From Diplocloster agilis (lineage in GTDB: Bacteria > Bacillota > Clostridia > Lachnospirales > Lachnospiraceae), in assembly GCF_019042275.1 (NCBI RefSeq), contig NZ_JAHQCW010000010.1, positions 1 through 64,000 of the forward strand: a stretch of DNA of 64,000 nt. The letters run 5' to 3'. Each line of letters opens with the position of its first letter. Positions within the stretch are counted from its first letter, which is position 1. Position numbers and translations under genes: made by a program. The notes below the pieces were generated by a model. That model was not told the origin of the DNA, did not search any database, and was given only the letters and a program-made list of their open reading frames with translations. Positions 32,657 to 43,054 of the stretch are shown here, piece after piece.

Positions 32657-33979
32657 CTACCGGCCGGCTGCCTCCTCATCCTTGTTATTTATAAGCAGCC
32701 GCAGCCGGAACATCCCCGCCTCCGCCTTATAGTCGAGCAGAGCGCCGTACTTTTTCGCAAACGTCGAGATGCTGAGTGTGCCGATTCCATGACCGGGCTC
32801 CCGGGCCATCGGAAGATTTTTCTCATCAAATTCAACGGTCCCATCATAGGTATTCGCGATCTCCACCAGGAACTGAGGGGCGCTGACACAGTGGATTTCC
32901 AGCCTCTTATCTGTTCCGGGGGCCTGCCGGCTGCATGCGTGAATCGCGTTTTCGATCGCATTGGCAAAAACGGTGGAGAGTTCCGCGGCGTCCACAGGCA
33001 GATCGGCCGGAATATCACAGGAGGTGCGAATGACAATCCCGGCATCCGACGCGCGCTGCAGATACAGGGAGAGGATCGCGTTGACCATCACGTTCTGACA
33101 GTAACGCGGCAATTGGGTTTCCTTGTTCAACTCATCGAAACGGTCGATTACCCTAAGGGCGTCGGAAGTGTTTCCCTCTTTGAGAAGAACCGATATACCG
33201 GCGATATAGTGACGCATATCATGACGGTAAATGCGGAGCTGGTCTTCGCTTCGCTGCACGGCATCTACCTGATTTTTCAGAGCGTCCACCTGATTTTTCA
33301 GGACGTCCAGATCCTGCTTTTGATTTAACAGATCATAAGTGCTAATGAACACCTGGTAGATAATATAGTAAACAAATCCGAGAATGACATAAAGAAAGGT
33401 GACGCCCAACAGATTGTCCGTTCTCACATGGGGATAAAGGCCCAGGAACATTACAAGCCCCATGAATAGAAGCGGTATGGCCGAGAGAACACGCCAGCTG
33501 CTTCTTTTCATATTTGCGGCCAGAAACTGATAAGGGTCCCTCAGATAACGGGAGAAGATAAATAGGATAAGGCAATAAAAAGCAGCCCGGATCAGGGCAT
33601 CCTGCCAGATCATAACGTATCCGTTGTCTAAAGATCCTCTAAGTATGAAATGAGAAAGTATGGAGACCAGATAAATCGCATTGATCGCGGTCGATATATT
33701 GAATAGAAGCTGGGAAGGCTTATCCTGTGTAAAAATCAGAAGAAAGATCAAGCAGGGAACCAGAAGATTCAGTGCGTACAATTGCTTCATCCGTTCCATA
33801 CCCGGGTACAGAAATTGGAAGGTGGATACCGCGGTGCCAAACAGAGTAATCAGTAGGAAAGCCAGCCACATCGTCCGCCGCCGGCAGCGGAAGCGGGACA
33901 TAGAAAATATCAGCGCAACCGGAAAGGCGTATGTGATCAGCATCCGTAATATTTGTTGTATGATAATGAAGTTGTCCAT
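32657..33979 (-). CDS. GHKL-type sensor histidine kinase (AgrC-like)
   Basis: 440 residues. About six membrane segments fill residues 1-210. A coiled coil with two identical KNQVDA heptads (near 225-240) leads to the H-box RHDMRHY near 250, the N-box VFANAIENAIHACS near 340, and a GHGIGTLSI G-box. This is the AgrC/ComD class that usually senses peptides. It starts one base after the response-regulator stop, so the two form an operon. No AgrB/AgrD genes are seen. The divergent surface protein is a natural target candidate. Confidence 0.9.
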   Translation of the reverse strand: MDNFIIIQQILRMLITYAFPVALIFSMSRFRCRRRTMWLAFLLITLFGTAVSTFQFLYPGMERMKQLYALNLLVPCLIFLLIFTQDKPSQLLFNISTAINAIYLVSILSHFILRGSLDNGYVMIWQDALIRAAFYCLILFIFSRYLRDPYQFLAANMKRSSWRVLSAIPLLFMGLVMFLGLYPHVRTDNLLGVTFLYVILGFVYYIIYQVFISTYDLLNQKQDLDVLKNQVDALKNQVDAVQRSEDQLRIYRHDMRHYIAGISVLLKEGNTSDALRVIDRFDELNKETQLPRYCQNVMVNAILSLYLQRASDAGIVIRTSCDIPADLPVDAAELSTVFANAIENAIHACSRQAPGTDKRLEIHCVSAPQFLVEIANTYDGTVEFDEKNLPMAREPGHGIGTLSISTFAKKYGALLDYKAEAGMFRLRLLINNKDEEAAGR

Positions 33980-33980
33980 A

Positions 33981-34724
33981 TCAATCGCCTCTTTCCAACA
34001 TGTAGTCGATATAAGTCTGTCTGGCCTCGGAATATCCTCTGGTGATTGTGAGTTCCGTATGAGCGGAAGGAATATCCATGATGAAACTTTTGGGTGTAAC
34101 GGCTCGGATATATTGCATGTTTACGAGAAAGGATGCGGATATCTTGACGAAACGGCGGTCATCCAGCAGCGGCTGAACGATTTTTTCAAAGGGCTCCCGA
34201 TACATATTCGTCTCTATGCTGCGGCCGCTATGCAGATGACAGATCAGACGGTGTTTGTAGTATTCCACATAAGTGAGCTGGCTGAAGGGGATCACCTCGG
34301 TACTGCTTTTTACACGGACCAGGAAATGGCGCGTCCGCTCAATTGTGAGCCGGTTTGTTGCGTCATCTAACGCGTCAAAGAGTTTTTCTTGTTGTACCGG
34401 CTTGAGCAGATAGGACTGCGCCTTTACGCCGTATGAATCCAGCGCGAAATCGGGGGAGCTGGTCAGATAGATGATGACGGAAGTATTGTTCGTACGCCGT
34501 ATGATTTGTCCGGTTTCGATTCCGTCTTTATGAGGCATGAGTATATCGAGCAGATAGATATCATAATGCCCCCGCGCCTCGACAGATTCCAGCAGGTCGT
34601 AGCTGGATTGAAAACGGCGCAGGCTGATATCCAGATCAGGCTGGCCCGACGCGTATTCTTTTACCAGAGTATAGACAGATTCCAACTCCATAATATCATT
34701 ATCGCACAGAGCAATTTGTAACAA
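33981..34724 (-). CDS. LytTR-family response regulator
   Basis: 247 residues: receiver domain with phospho-acceptor Asp60 (YLLDILMPHKDG), conserved Thr/Lys (YLTSSP; LLKPVQ), and a C-terminal LytTR DNA-binding domain (about 140-240; VRVKSSTEVIPFSQLTYVEY, FVKISASFLVNM). First gene of the pair with the GHKL kinase. LytTR regulators bind tandem direct repeats; in the 297-bp gap to the surface protein I noted only ATTGTCGAGA at 34867 and ATTGTCAAGA at 34901, spaced 34 bp, which is not the usual spacing. Confidence 0.93.
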   Translation of the reverse strand: MLQIALCDNDIMELESVYTLVKEYASGQPDLDISLRRFQSSYDLLESVEARGHYDIYLLDILMPHKDGIETGQIIRRTNNTSVIIYLTSSPDFALDSYGVKAQSYLLKPVQQEKLFDALDDATNRLTIERTRHFLVRVKSSTEVIPFSQLTYVEYYKHRLICHLHSGRSIETNMYREPFEKIVQPLLDDRRFVKISASFLVNMQYIRAVTPKSFIMDIPSAHTELTITRGYSEARQTYIDYMLERGD

Positions 34725-35021
34725 GACATCTTCCCCCTTCCCGGCAAAAGTAAGTGAAATATTATGCTAATTAGGTGTGTTCTCTGCATCGTACAGCTTT
34801 AAATTGTATAATTCTGATAAGTACCCAATCAAGAGCAGAAGTTCGTTCAAAAAACATAACTGGGATATTGTCGAGACATATCATATAAAAAGATGGTGAA
34901 ATTGTCAAGAATGGCCGAAAGCCTTCATTTTGGCATATTTTTGAAGCCGGGGACATGAATCCATCATTAAAATATACATGATCTCTTACTATAAAAACTG
35001 TAATATTTAGGGGGAATACTT

Positions 35022-38000
35022 ATGAAAATCAGGCACAAAAGAATGGCCTGTGCGTTATTGGCAGGGTTATTGATTTGGGGAGGATTATCGGATATGCTGC
35101 CGACGGAAGTCCGGGCTGAGGGAGTAACATCCGGCGCGGATCAAGTGGGAAATGCGGGGAATGACCGAACAGCGGCGCCGTTATCCGCAGGGCTGCCGGC
35201 GAACCCGGAAACCCAGGAAACCCAGGAAACATCGGCTCTCCCGGTGGCTGTGGAAAGCCCGGAACCATCGGTCATACCGCCGGCTGCGGAAACTCCTGAC
35301 CCATCGGCCGGACCATCGGCCACAGAGATTCCGGAACCATCGGCCGGTCCTTCGACAACCGAAACACCGGAGCCATCAGCCAGCCCGGAACCCATGGAAA
35401 CCCCGGAACCAACTTCCGAACCTGTTCCGGTGGGAACCCCGGAGATCAGTCCTTTCCTGCAGCAGCCCAATGCTCTGCCGCCAGTGTCTGCATCGCTTGA
35501 TTTAACCAGTGATTTTACCGGAGAAGATTTCAAAATTGATAATTCATTGACATATAATGTCACTATGAACATAACGGGTACCGGAGTGGAGAAGCCGGTT
35601 GTGGTACTGACTGTTCCGAAAGGAATCACCATAAAGTATTATCCCAAGGAAGATGATCAGACGCTGAGACCGAATCTTGAGGCCGGATCACAGGTGTTAA
35701 AAAGAACAGACTCCGAAGGAAATGAGACGCTTACTTATCATTTTAAATCCAATATTACCACTCTGGGATTTAATATAACCCTTATGCCCACATATAAGCT
35801 TATGGAGAAGTCCTATGGAGTCACCGCGGAATATTATGACGGAACCCAGCTTATAGATCAGAAGACGGTGAATACGAAGTTTTATAACAAAACGCTTCAT
35901 TTGGGCGGACTTTCTTTGTCCAACGGCGGAAACAAACAATCCGTGCTGTTAAACGGGTCAACAAACTATGATATGCCGTGCAAGGTCAATACGTCCGGTT
36001 ATACCGGGCATTATGCCTACGATTCGGTAAAACTGGAGATCCCTATTCCGGAAGAAGTAGTGCCCGGGTTTGGGGAAAAAGATAACTATGTGCCTATGGA
36101 AGAAGGGGTAGCCTATCCGGTTGAGGACCAATACGGAGAATATCAGGTAACCTATCGGGCTTCCTATGCTTATGAGAGCGCAGATCAGAGCGTGAAAGGT
36201 TCGACAAAAACATTGATCTATGATTTCCCGTCAGAGCACAAACTGGTGTCGGACTCAAGTTCTGTAAATCTGACCGGCAATATTTATCTTCGATTTACCA
36301 ATCCTTCGGCCAAGCTTTATTATAATCCGATTTCCGGCAGGATAAGCGCGGTCGTTGGAACAGAAACCATACTTTTAAAGGATTATGGAACCCATACCGG
36401 CGACTGGAACTCAGGGTTAGGCTATAATCTGCTGTTTCTGTTTAAAGAGTATAATATAAAGGATTATTTTAATCTGTCAAGCATGACTTATTCCGCAGAG
36501 TACGGCACGAATTCGTCGGTACTGCCGCTGGAGTACAATACTTATAACATCTGCAGTATGAAAAATATTACAGATTATACGCTGTATGACGTGAAAATAA
36601 GATTCGTTTTGGATCCTGAGGCTTATTGCGATAAAGTAAGGCTGCTTCTGAATGAGTCCGGCGCGATGCCTTCCGCTGCCAGTGTGGAGTATCAGACCAA
36701 GAACGGGGTGAAGAAGACAGAACAGCTGAATGTGGATAAGAATGAGCTGACCGTCAATGCGGACGATCCCATAACCGAGATGACAGTTACTTTGGATCAT
36801 CTGGGTAAAGTCAACGAATATACCAATATGTTATATATCTATAATACGAACAGAGACGGGATCGATGGTAAAAGCGTTCGGAATTCCGCACGGATTATTT
36901 CGGCCAGGTGCCCGGAACTGACGGAGACCGGAATTGATCTGGGAACAGATGTCAATCCGTATCATTCGGAGGATGAAGCGGTAACGGTGACGGGGTATCT
37001 GAAGACAACGGAGCGTTATAGCCCAATAAGCAGTATACCTTCTGACAGCCTTAATAAGGGAGATTCGGTGACCGTAAGTTTTAACGCCGGCGGTTATTCT
37101 AAGATCCTAATAAAAAATCCTTCTTATTATCTGGTCATGCCCAAAGGATTTATTCTGAAGGAATTCATACCGACGGCGAGTTATGCAGGCGTGCCGTATA
37201 CGCTGCAGCAAAGAGAGCTGTCGGACGGAACGCAGCTCTTTACGCTGAAGTACAGGGATGGTGCCGAACGGTCTGTGGCTTATGGAAGTATGAATAAAAT
37301 GGAGTTTTTCGTCGGTCCGACCGTAGATACTTCCAAGACCTATTCTACAAAACTGCCGCTTGGTTATTATGTGGAACATGAGCAGGAAATGTTTAACACA
37401 CCGCAATATTCTTACGTGGACGTCAACGATTATAATGAGAATGGGAGTACGGAGGACAAGTTGGGAAGACCCTACAGCCTTAGTTCCGTGCAGATTAACA
37501 CGATCTATTCCATCAGTGTACAGGGCGTGCTCGACAGTGATGCCGCGGCCGGTGAAAATGACGAACAGCAGTTTCAATATGGATCAGACGGCCATTATAA
37601 CCTGTATTTTTATAACGGAAACAGCAGCGGAATCGAACCGGACGACCTGGAATTACAGATTCCTCTGCCCAGAAAGGATGTTTCAGTTGAGAGCGGAGGA
37701 ACTTCCTATACATCACAGTTCGATGGGCTGTTAACCGGACCGGTGACGCTCAAAGGGGATATTTTGAGCGGCGCGGCGGTGGAATACAGTATCGACGGCG
37801 GAAATGAATATGCGGCCGCCGTACAGGATTATAAGGCTGTGACGGATATCAGAATCAGATCCGCGGAGGGTAAAAAATTTACGGAAAATACGGATGCCTC
37901 CGTTCATATTCCCGTTCGTGCCAAGTTCCCGGATACTGTGGCGGAGAAGGATAAGGCCTATTTTTGTCCGAGCATCACCTATCGGAAAACAGACGGTTCC

Positions 38001-41000
38001 GGCCGGGATTCCATAACCGCCCAGCCGGCGGCGATGGTTGCGGCGGCGATGGTTATAAAGGGAACCATCTTTAAAGATTATAATGGAAACGGGGTGATAG
38101 ACGCCTCGGAAACCAATCCAGGAAAAAGCTACACAGTCAAGCTGTTCCAGGGAAATAAGACGGACGCAGGCGCGCTTGGCACAACTGCCTCAACAGCCGC
38201 TACCGGGAATTACCAGATTGGTTTTCTGCTTCCCGGCACCTATACGCTCAAGGTCTACAAGGATGACGATGATTTCTACCTGGCCAACAGCCAATTCGAT
38301 GATAACGGCGCTTATACCTTCACGGTGGGGGAGGAGACAAAACCTGATCTCTCGGAAGTGAATCTTGGAATCATTTCCGGCAGGACAATGGAGACTAATT
38401 TTTCCACAGTTCTGATTCTGGAAGGAAAAACAAGACAGATTGTTCCAACAATCAACCCGCAGCTGACAGCGGATGAGAAGATCACATATGAATCCGCGGA
38501 TCCTTCGGTCGCAGCCGTTGGAGAGGACGGGACCATTCACTTTGTGTCGGAAGGAGATACTACGGTTACCGTCACTGTTCCGCAGCTGTCCGGACTGGTG
38601 AACTTGGGATCGGCGCCAACCGTAACGAAAGAAATTAAGGTATCCTGTCAGCTGGAAGGCTGTCATCTGACCACCAACCTGTATTTTGCCAGGAGCAGTT
38701 CGGCAGCGCCGCAGAGCGGGATCAGCGAGCTGAATTACAGTTATTCTGCGCAGTCTGGTTATGGTACGGTATACTGTCTGTTTGAAGACCATGGATATTG
38801 CAATGAACCAACCCACAAGAAGAAGGGTATCGAGATAGAAGTGGTCAATGACGCAGGCGCGGCCTTGCATATTACGAGCCAGTATGATTATGAAAAATAC
38901 AGCTCAATCTATTTTACCTACTCCGGCGCAGGCAATATAAAGCTAAAAGCTTCCGACGGCCGAGGTCATGCAAACATGGCTGAGAGCACGCTGACGATTC
39001 ACATCAAACCCCGTGTGTCCTTTCAGGCCAACGGGGGAACAGGCAGTGTGAGCTCGAAAGAAGTGATATGCGGGGAGCCGTACGGGGATCTTCCGCAGCC
39101 TGTACGAACAGGTTATGAATTCCTGGGATGGTTTACGGAACAGAGCGGGGGAAACGAAGTAAAGAGTACAGATACGGTTGCTTTGACCGCAAACCAAACC
39201 CTGTATGCCCATTGGAAGGCGGTAACGTATGAGGTGACGTATGATGCAAACACAGCGGATCCGTCCGTTACCGGAATGCCGGACAAAGCGCAGCAAAAGA
39301 TCCACGATGTGGACCTGAAGCTATCCGCCGCGCAGCCGAAGCGGACCGGTTATCAATTTGATAAATGGAATACCAGAGCAGACGGAAACGGAACGGCTTA
39401 TGCTGCAGGCGATATCTATAAGAAAAACGAAGGGATATGTCTTTATGCGTGCTGGAAACCGAATACGGATACCAAATATGTAGTCAACCATTATAAGCAA
39501 AACGTGGACGGGGTTGGTTATGGCCAGCCTGAAATTGAGAACTTAGAGGGTACCACAGAGAAACAGGTGACGCCGGCGGTTAAGGATTATACCGGATTTA
39601 CCGGGCCTGCCCCCCAAAAGATCACGATAGCCGCGGACGGTTCCACCGTACTGGATTATAAGTATACCAGGAACCAATACAGCCTGACGGCAGCGGCCGG
39701 CGCCGGGATCAGAGAAACCACGGGAAGCGCCTCCTTCGTGTATTATGACGTAGCCGTAAAGATAGAGGCAGTGCCGGATGACGGTTATCATTTTAAAGAA
39801 TGGACCAGCAGCTCTCCGGCTTTGGTGCCGGGAAGCCAAACGGCAGTTTATGAGTTTCATATGCCTGCAAAGGAAGTGACACTGACCGCACAGGCAGAAC
39901 CGGATATTTATAAGATTACCTATGATCTGGAGAAGGGAACTTGTGAAGGAAATCCGTCCGAGTACACAGTGGAGACAGCGACATTTTCACTGAAGGAGCC
40001 GGTGCGAAATGGGTATATCTTTATGGGATGGACCGGAAGCAATGGAGTAAATCCGCAGAAGACCGTGACGATAGAAAAAGGCAGTACAGGTGACAAGATG
40101 TATAAGGCCGACTGGAAACCGGTCGAGTACAAGATCGGCTATGAGCTCGACGGCGGAAGTGCGCAGGGGAACCCTGAGATCTATACGGTGGAGACAGCGG
40201 ACATTACGTTGACGAACCCGGTAAAGACGGGTTATACATTCCTGGGATGGAGCCGGGTATCCGGCGGCATTCCCGAAGAAACGGCGGTGATAGAGCAGGG
40301 AAGCACCGGTGATCTTACCTTTTTTGCCCACTGGGCTCCCGGACAGGATACTGCCTATACGGTAAACCACTACCTTCCGGATTTAGACGGAAAATACATC
40401 TTAAAAGACCGGGAAGAACGCAAGGGTACGACCAACGCATCTGTCACGCCGGCGGTAAAGAATTATACCGGTTTCACATCGCCTAAAGCGCAGAGCTGCA
40501 TCATTCAGGCCGACGGGAGTACGGTGCTGGATTATTATTACTTAAGGAACAGTTACCGTCTGACCTTTGATGCCGCCGGAGGAGAAGGCGGAACGAGCAT
40601 GGGGGTAAAATATGGTTCCAAGCTGACCGCTCCCACGGTGACAAGGGAGGGATATACGTTTGGCGGCTGGATTCCCGCGCTGTCGGATACCATGCCTGCA
40701 GCGGATACACAGTACCGGGCAGTCTGGACTTCCCATGTGACATATGACGCCAACGGTGGTCAAAAAGCGCCGGCCGGCCAAGTGCTGCAGGAAGGGGAGA
40801 ATCTCACCACCGAACTTCCAGCGTATGCGGGCTTTGCATTCCAGGGCTGGAATTCCAGGGCGGACGGCAAGGGAAAGGCTTACCGTGCCGGACAAAGCTA
40901 CAGCGGCCCGGATGTAACCTTATATGCACAGTGGAGCCAAAATGGGTACCGGATCACCGGTAAAGTGGTGAGTGATGAATATCCGGTTACGGTCACCTTA

Positions 41001-41852
41001 ATGGCGGGCAGCCGGACAATCGCAGTAACGGAAACCGATAGAAACGGTAATTATGAATTCAACGGTATCTCTCCGGGAACCTATAATATCGTAGCGGGAC
41101 GTTCAGGGCATAAGACCATGACAGTGATGCGTACCATCACAAACGAAGACATAGAGCAAGGTGATATCCTTATGCCTGAGGAGGAAGTCAGCAGCCTGCT
41201 TCGGATCGGTGAGAATCTGCCAGATATTATCGTAGGCGGGCTGGAAAAAGAAGCGTTACTTTACGCAGTTCCTGATTCCCATATAAAACTATGGCTGTCG
41301 ATCAGTGAAAATGAGAAGGATCCGAAGGAGCTTCTGGAACTGCTGGACTCCGACAAGCAGAAAGAATATAAGCCTGGCATGCTGTTAGATATTTCCCTGC
41401 TTAAACAGGTGGATCAGAATTCTCTGGAGCTGTTGGAACAATCCGGGACTCTGCTGACCATACTGATCCCGTTACCGCAGAACCAGCAGGGAAAAGACGG
41501 ATACGTGATCTGCCGGAGTCATGGAGGAAACCTTGAACTGCTTACCACCGAGCCAAATCAATACGGAGAATATCTGGAAGTAAATGAACAGAAAACAGAG
41601 CTTACCCTCTATGCCAGAAGATTCTCCCTGTACATGATCGCGTATCAGGATGGAAGTAACGGATCACCTGAGACTGGCGAAGACCAATCCCAGAATACCA
41701 CAGAGGGTGACAAACATAACGGCGTCCCGGATACAGGCGACGAATCCCCGATTGGATTCTGGCTTTTGTGCGAATGTGCGGTCCTGACGGCGGGAACGGC
41801 ATTGGTTGTCCGGGAAATCCGGAAACGGAAGAGAAAGAGCGGCAGCCGGTAA
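35022..41852 (+). CDS. Giant cell-wall-anchored surface protein with InlB-type repeats
   Basis: Predicted adhesin (2276 residues). Order: signal peptide (1-32, ending EVRA), Pro/Thr/Ser-rich spacer with repeated ETPEPSA words (about 55-150), large beta-rich region (150-1000), SdrD/Cna-B-like domain (GTIFKDYNGNGVID near 1013), Ig-like Big-type domain (near 1125-1205), then about seven InlB/Listeria-Bacteroides and MucBP-like repeats (1320-1970; GYEFLGW, GYTFLGW, YTVNHYLPDLDG) and a carboxypeptidase-regulatory-like domain (near 1976). It ends with the sortase signal VPDTGD near 2236, a membrane segment and RKRKRK. GGGGG precedes the ATG. No sortase gene is in the window. Divergent from the LytTR/GHKL pair. 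Confidence 0.93.
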   Translation: MKIRHKRMACALLAGLLIWGGLSDMLPTEVRAEGVTSGADQVGNAGNDRTAAPLSAGLPANPETQETQETSALPVAVESPEPSVIPPAAETPDPSAGPSATEIPEPSAGPSTTETPEPSASPEPMETPEPTSEPVPVGTPEISPFLQQPNALPPVSASLDLTSDFTGEDFKIDNSLTYNVTMNITGTGVEKPVVVLTVPKGITIKYYPKEDDQTLRPNLEAGSQVLKRTDSEGNETLTYHFKSNITTLGFNITLMPTYKLMEKSYGVTAEYYDGTQLIDQKTVNTKFYNKTLHLGGLSLSNGGNKQSVLLNGSTNYDMPCKVNTSGYTGHYAYDSVKLEIPIPEEVVPGFGEKDNYVPMEEGVAYPVEDQYGEYQVTYRASYAYESADQSVKGSTKTLIYDFPSEHKLVSDSSSVNLTGNIYLRFTNPSAKLYYNPISGRISAVVGTETILLKDYGTHTGDWNSGLGYNLLFLFKEYNIKDYFNLSSMTYSAEYGTNSSVLPLEYNTYNICSMKNITDYTLYDVKIRFVLDPEAYCDKVRLLLNESGAMPSAASVEYQTKNGVKKTEQLNVDKNELTVNADDPITEMTVTLDHLGKVNEYTNMLYIYNTNRDGIDGKSVRNSARIISARCPELTETGIDLGTDVNPYHSEDEAVTVTGYLKTTERYSPISSIPSDSLNKGDSVTVSFNAGGYSKILIKNPSYYLVMPKGFILKEFIPTASYAGVPYTLQQRELSDGTQLFTLKYRDGAERSVAYGSMNKMEFFVGPTVDTSKTYSTKLPLGYYVEHEQEMFNTPQYSYVDVNDYNENGSTEDKLGRPYSLSSVQINTIYSISVQGVLDSDAAAGENDEQQFQYGSDGHYNLYFYNGNSSGIEPDDLELQIPLPRKDVSVESGGTSYTSQFDGLLTGPVTLKGDILSGAAVEYSIDGGNEYAAAVQDYKAVTDIRIRSAEGKKFTENTDASVHIPVRAKFPDTVAEKDKAYFCPSITYRKTDGSGRDSITAQPAAMVAAAMVIKGTIFKDYNGNGVIDASETNPGKSYTVKLFQGNKTDAGALGTTASTAATGNYQIGFLLPGTYTLKVYKDDDDFYLANSQFDDNGAYTFTVGEETKPDLSEVNLGIISGRTMETNFSTVLILEGKTRQIVPTINPQLTADEKITYESADPSVAAVGEDGTIHFVSEGDTTVTVTVPQLSGLVNLGSAPTVTKEIKVSCQLEGCHLTTNLYFARSSSAAPQSGISELNYSYSAQSGYGTVYCLFEDHGYCNEPTHKKKGIEIEVVNDAGAALHITSQYDYEKYSSIYFTYSGAGNIKLKASDGRGHANMAESTLTIHIKPRVSFQANGGTGSVSSKEVICGEPYGDLPQPVRTGYEFLGWFTEQSGGNEVKSTDTVALTANQTLYAHWKAVTYEVTYDANTADPSVTGMPDKAQQKIHDVDLKLSAAQPKRTGYQFDKWNTRADGNGTAYAAGDIYKKNEGICLYACWKPNTDTKYVVNHYKQNVDGVGYGQPEIENLEGTTEKQVTPAVKDYTGFTGPAPQKITIAADGSTVLDYKYTRNQYSLTAAAGAGIRETTGSASFVYYDVAVKIEAVPDDGYHFKEWTSSSPALVPGSQTAVYEFHMPAKEVTLTAQAEPDIYKITYDLEKGTCEGNPSEYTVETATFSLKEPVRNGYIFMGWTGSNGVNPQKTVTIEKGSTGDKMYKADWKPVEYKIGYELDGGSAQGNPEIYTVETADITLTNPVKTGYTFLGWSRVSGGIPEETAVIEQGSTGDLTFFAHWAPGQDTAYTVNHYLPDLDGKYILKDREERKGTTNASVTPAVKNYTGFTSPKAQSCIIQADGSTVLDYYYLRNSYRLTFDAAGGEGGTSMGVKYGSKLTAPTVTREGYTFGGWIPALSDTMPAADTQYRAVWTSHVTYDANGGQKAPAGQVLQEGENLTTELPAYAGFAFQGWNSRADGKGKAYRAGQSYSGPDVTLYAQWSQNGYRITGKVVSDEYPVTVTLMAGSRTIAVTETDRNGNYEFNGISPGTYNIVAGRSGHKTMTVMRTITNEDIEQGDILMPEEEVSSLLRIGENLPDIIVGGLEKEALLYAVPDSHIKLWLSISENEKDPKELLELLDSDKQKEYKPGMLLDISLLKQVDQNSLELLEQSGTLLTILIPLPQNQQGKDGYVICRSHGGNLELLTTEPNQYGEYLEVNEQKTELTLYARRFSLYMIAYQDGSNGSPETGEDQSQNTTEGDKHNGVPDTGDESPIGFWLLCECAVLTAGTALVVREIRKRKRKSGSR

Positions 41853-41862
41853 TAATGTGAAT

Positions 41863-41918
41863 AAAAATTCCTTATGCCGGAATCTGAGACGATTGGATTC
41901 CGGCCATAAGGGATTTTT
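41863..41918 (+). terminator. Strong terminator after surface protein
   Basis: About 21 bp of near-perfect stem (CTTATGCCGGAATC with GATTCCGGCCATAAG plus flanking A5/T5), closing 10 bp after the stop. The A- and T-tracts on both sides suggest bidirectional action. Confidence 0.9.
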
Positions 41919-41984
41919 GATAATTATCTATTACAAATCGGTCAGGCCATTTATCTATGAGCACAGGACAGCCAATCGGATACG

Positions 41985-42190
41985 TTATGACACCCTTTGT
42001 TCCATCTCATCTTGTTCTTGGCGTATCCTTCTTAACCATGAGCGGCTGTCCTTATAATCAATGGAGGCCAGATATTCAAAGACACTGGAAGCAGTCCAGG
42101 TGTAGAAAGAATTATAGATCCGCTTTCCGGCAATGTAGAACTCTTATCCAGAGCGGGGTCCTGATAATCATCCGGAAAAGCCATTCTCAT
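41985..42190 (-). pseudogene. Possible frameshifted small gene remnant
   Basis: On the minus strand a frame beginning MRMAFPDDYQDPALDK (ATG at 42190) is continued, after a one-base shift near residue 16, by a protein-like stretch (FYIAGKRIYNSFY ... YLASIDYKDSRSW) ending at TAA 41985. Neither frame alone looks like a full protein. The 539-bp gap 41853-42391 otherwise holds only the terminator above and no gene I can support. I do not recognise the product; a sequencing or evolutionary frameshift are both possible. Confidence 0.35.
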
Positions 42191-42391
42191 TCCCGAATTT
42201 TTCCGGCAGTTCCCCTTATGTGCAGTTGAAACCGGACTCCCCTGTCCCTACAGATATACTTAGCAGTACCCCATTCCTACATGCCAATTTTACCCTTCAT
42301 GAAAATTTCACATTAATTCACTTGTATTTTTACCCCGCCTCAAGTACAATAAAAAAGGTTCGTGAAAAATTCAATCCTGGAGGATATGAAC

Positions 42392-42976
42392 TTGAGAAAA
42401 AAATCGCACATCTCACTGGCGAAGTATATTGTAGAAGCAAATGGAACCAAAGAGCTTTTTAAACACAAAAAAGCATTTTATCTTGGCAGCATCCTGCCGG
42501 ACTGTAAGCCTTCTTTTTTGACAAAAAAGCACGAATTTAACGGGACTTTCGAGGAAGTCCGGACCGAAATAAAAAGGCTGACCGTAAATTGCGATATCAT
42601 GAAGCGCAATGCCCGGGTATACTGGAGGGATCTCGGTCAGGTGATCCACTACATGGCGGACTACTTCACATTTCCGCACAATGCGACCTACGAAGGAAAT
42701 CTAAAAGAACACTGCATTTACGAAAAACATCTGAAACATGGATTAAGAGAATATATCAGAAGCGGAGAAGCATCCAGAAACGCCGGCAGAATGGAAAAGT
42801 TCGAGACACCGGAAGCGCTTTGCAGCTTCATCCAAAAAGCGCATAATGAGTACCTGGAATTCAAAAGATCAGTAGAAGAGGATTGCAGATATATCGTAGC
42901 ACTTTGTCATCAGGTGGTGGAGGCTATCATCTATCTGCTCAACAAACAGATCGATAAATTCCTCGCCATAGCTTAA
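42392..42976 (+). CDS. Zinc-dependent phospholipase C family protein
   Basis: 194 residues resembling the Zn_dep_PLPC/S1-P1-like helical family, with histidine and aspartate residues spaced for zinc binding: KKSHISLA at the N-terminus, LGSILPDCKPSF near 34, HEFNG near 48, and DLGQVIHYMADYFTFPHN near 76. No signal peptide, and substrate unproven; many clostridial members are of unknown role. GGAGG at 42379-42383 is eight bases from TTG 42392 but only two from ATG 42386, so the TTG start is preferred. Stands alone. Confidence 0.8.
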   Translation: MRKKSHISLAKYIVEANGTKELFKHKKAFYLGSILPDCKPSFLTKKHEFNGTFEEVRTEIKRLTVNCDIMKRNARVYWRDLGQVIHYMADYFTFPHNATYEGNLKEHCIYEKHLKHGLREYIRSGEASRNAGRMEKFETPEALCSFIQKAHNEYLEFKRSVEEDCRYIVALCHQVVEAIIYLLNKQIDKFLAIA

Positions 42977-43054
42977 GATAAGACCGGGCGGTTTGGACTC
43001 TGTTGGAGTTTGAACCGCTCTTATTTTACCATACAACAAGGAGGAAGCGGATAT

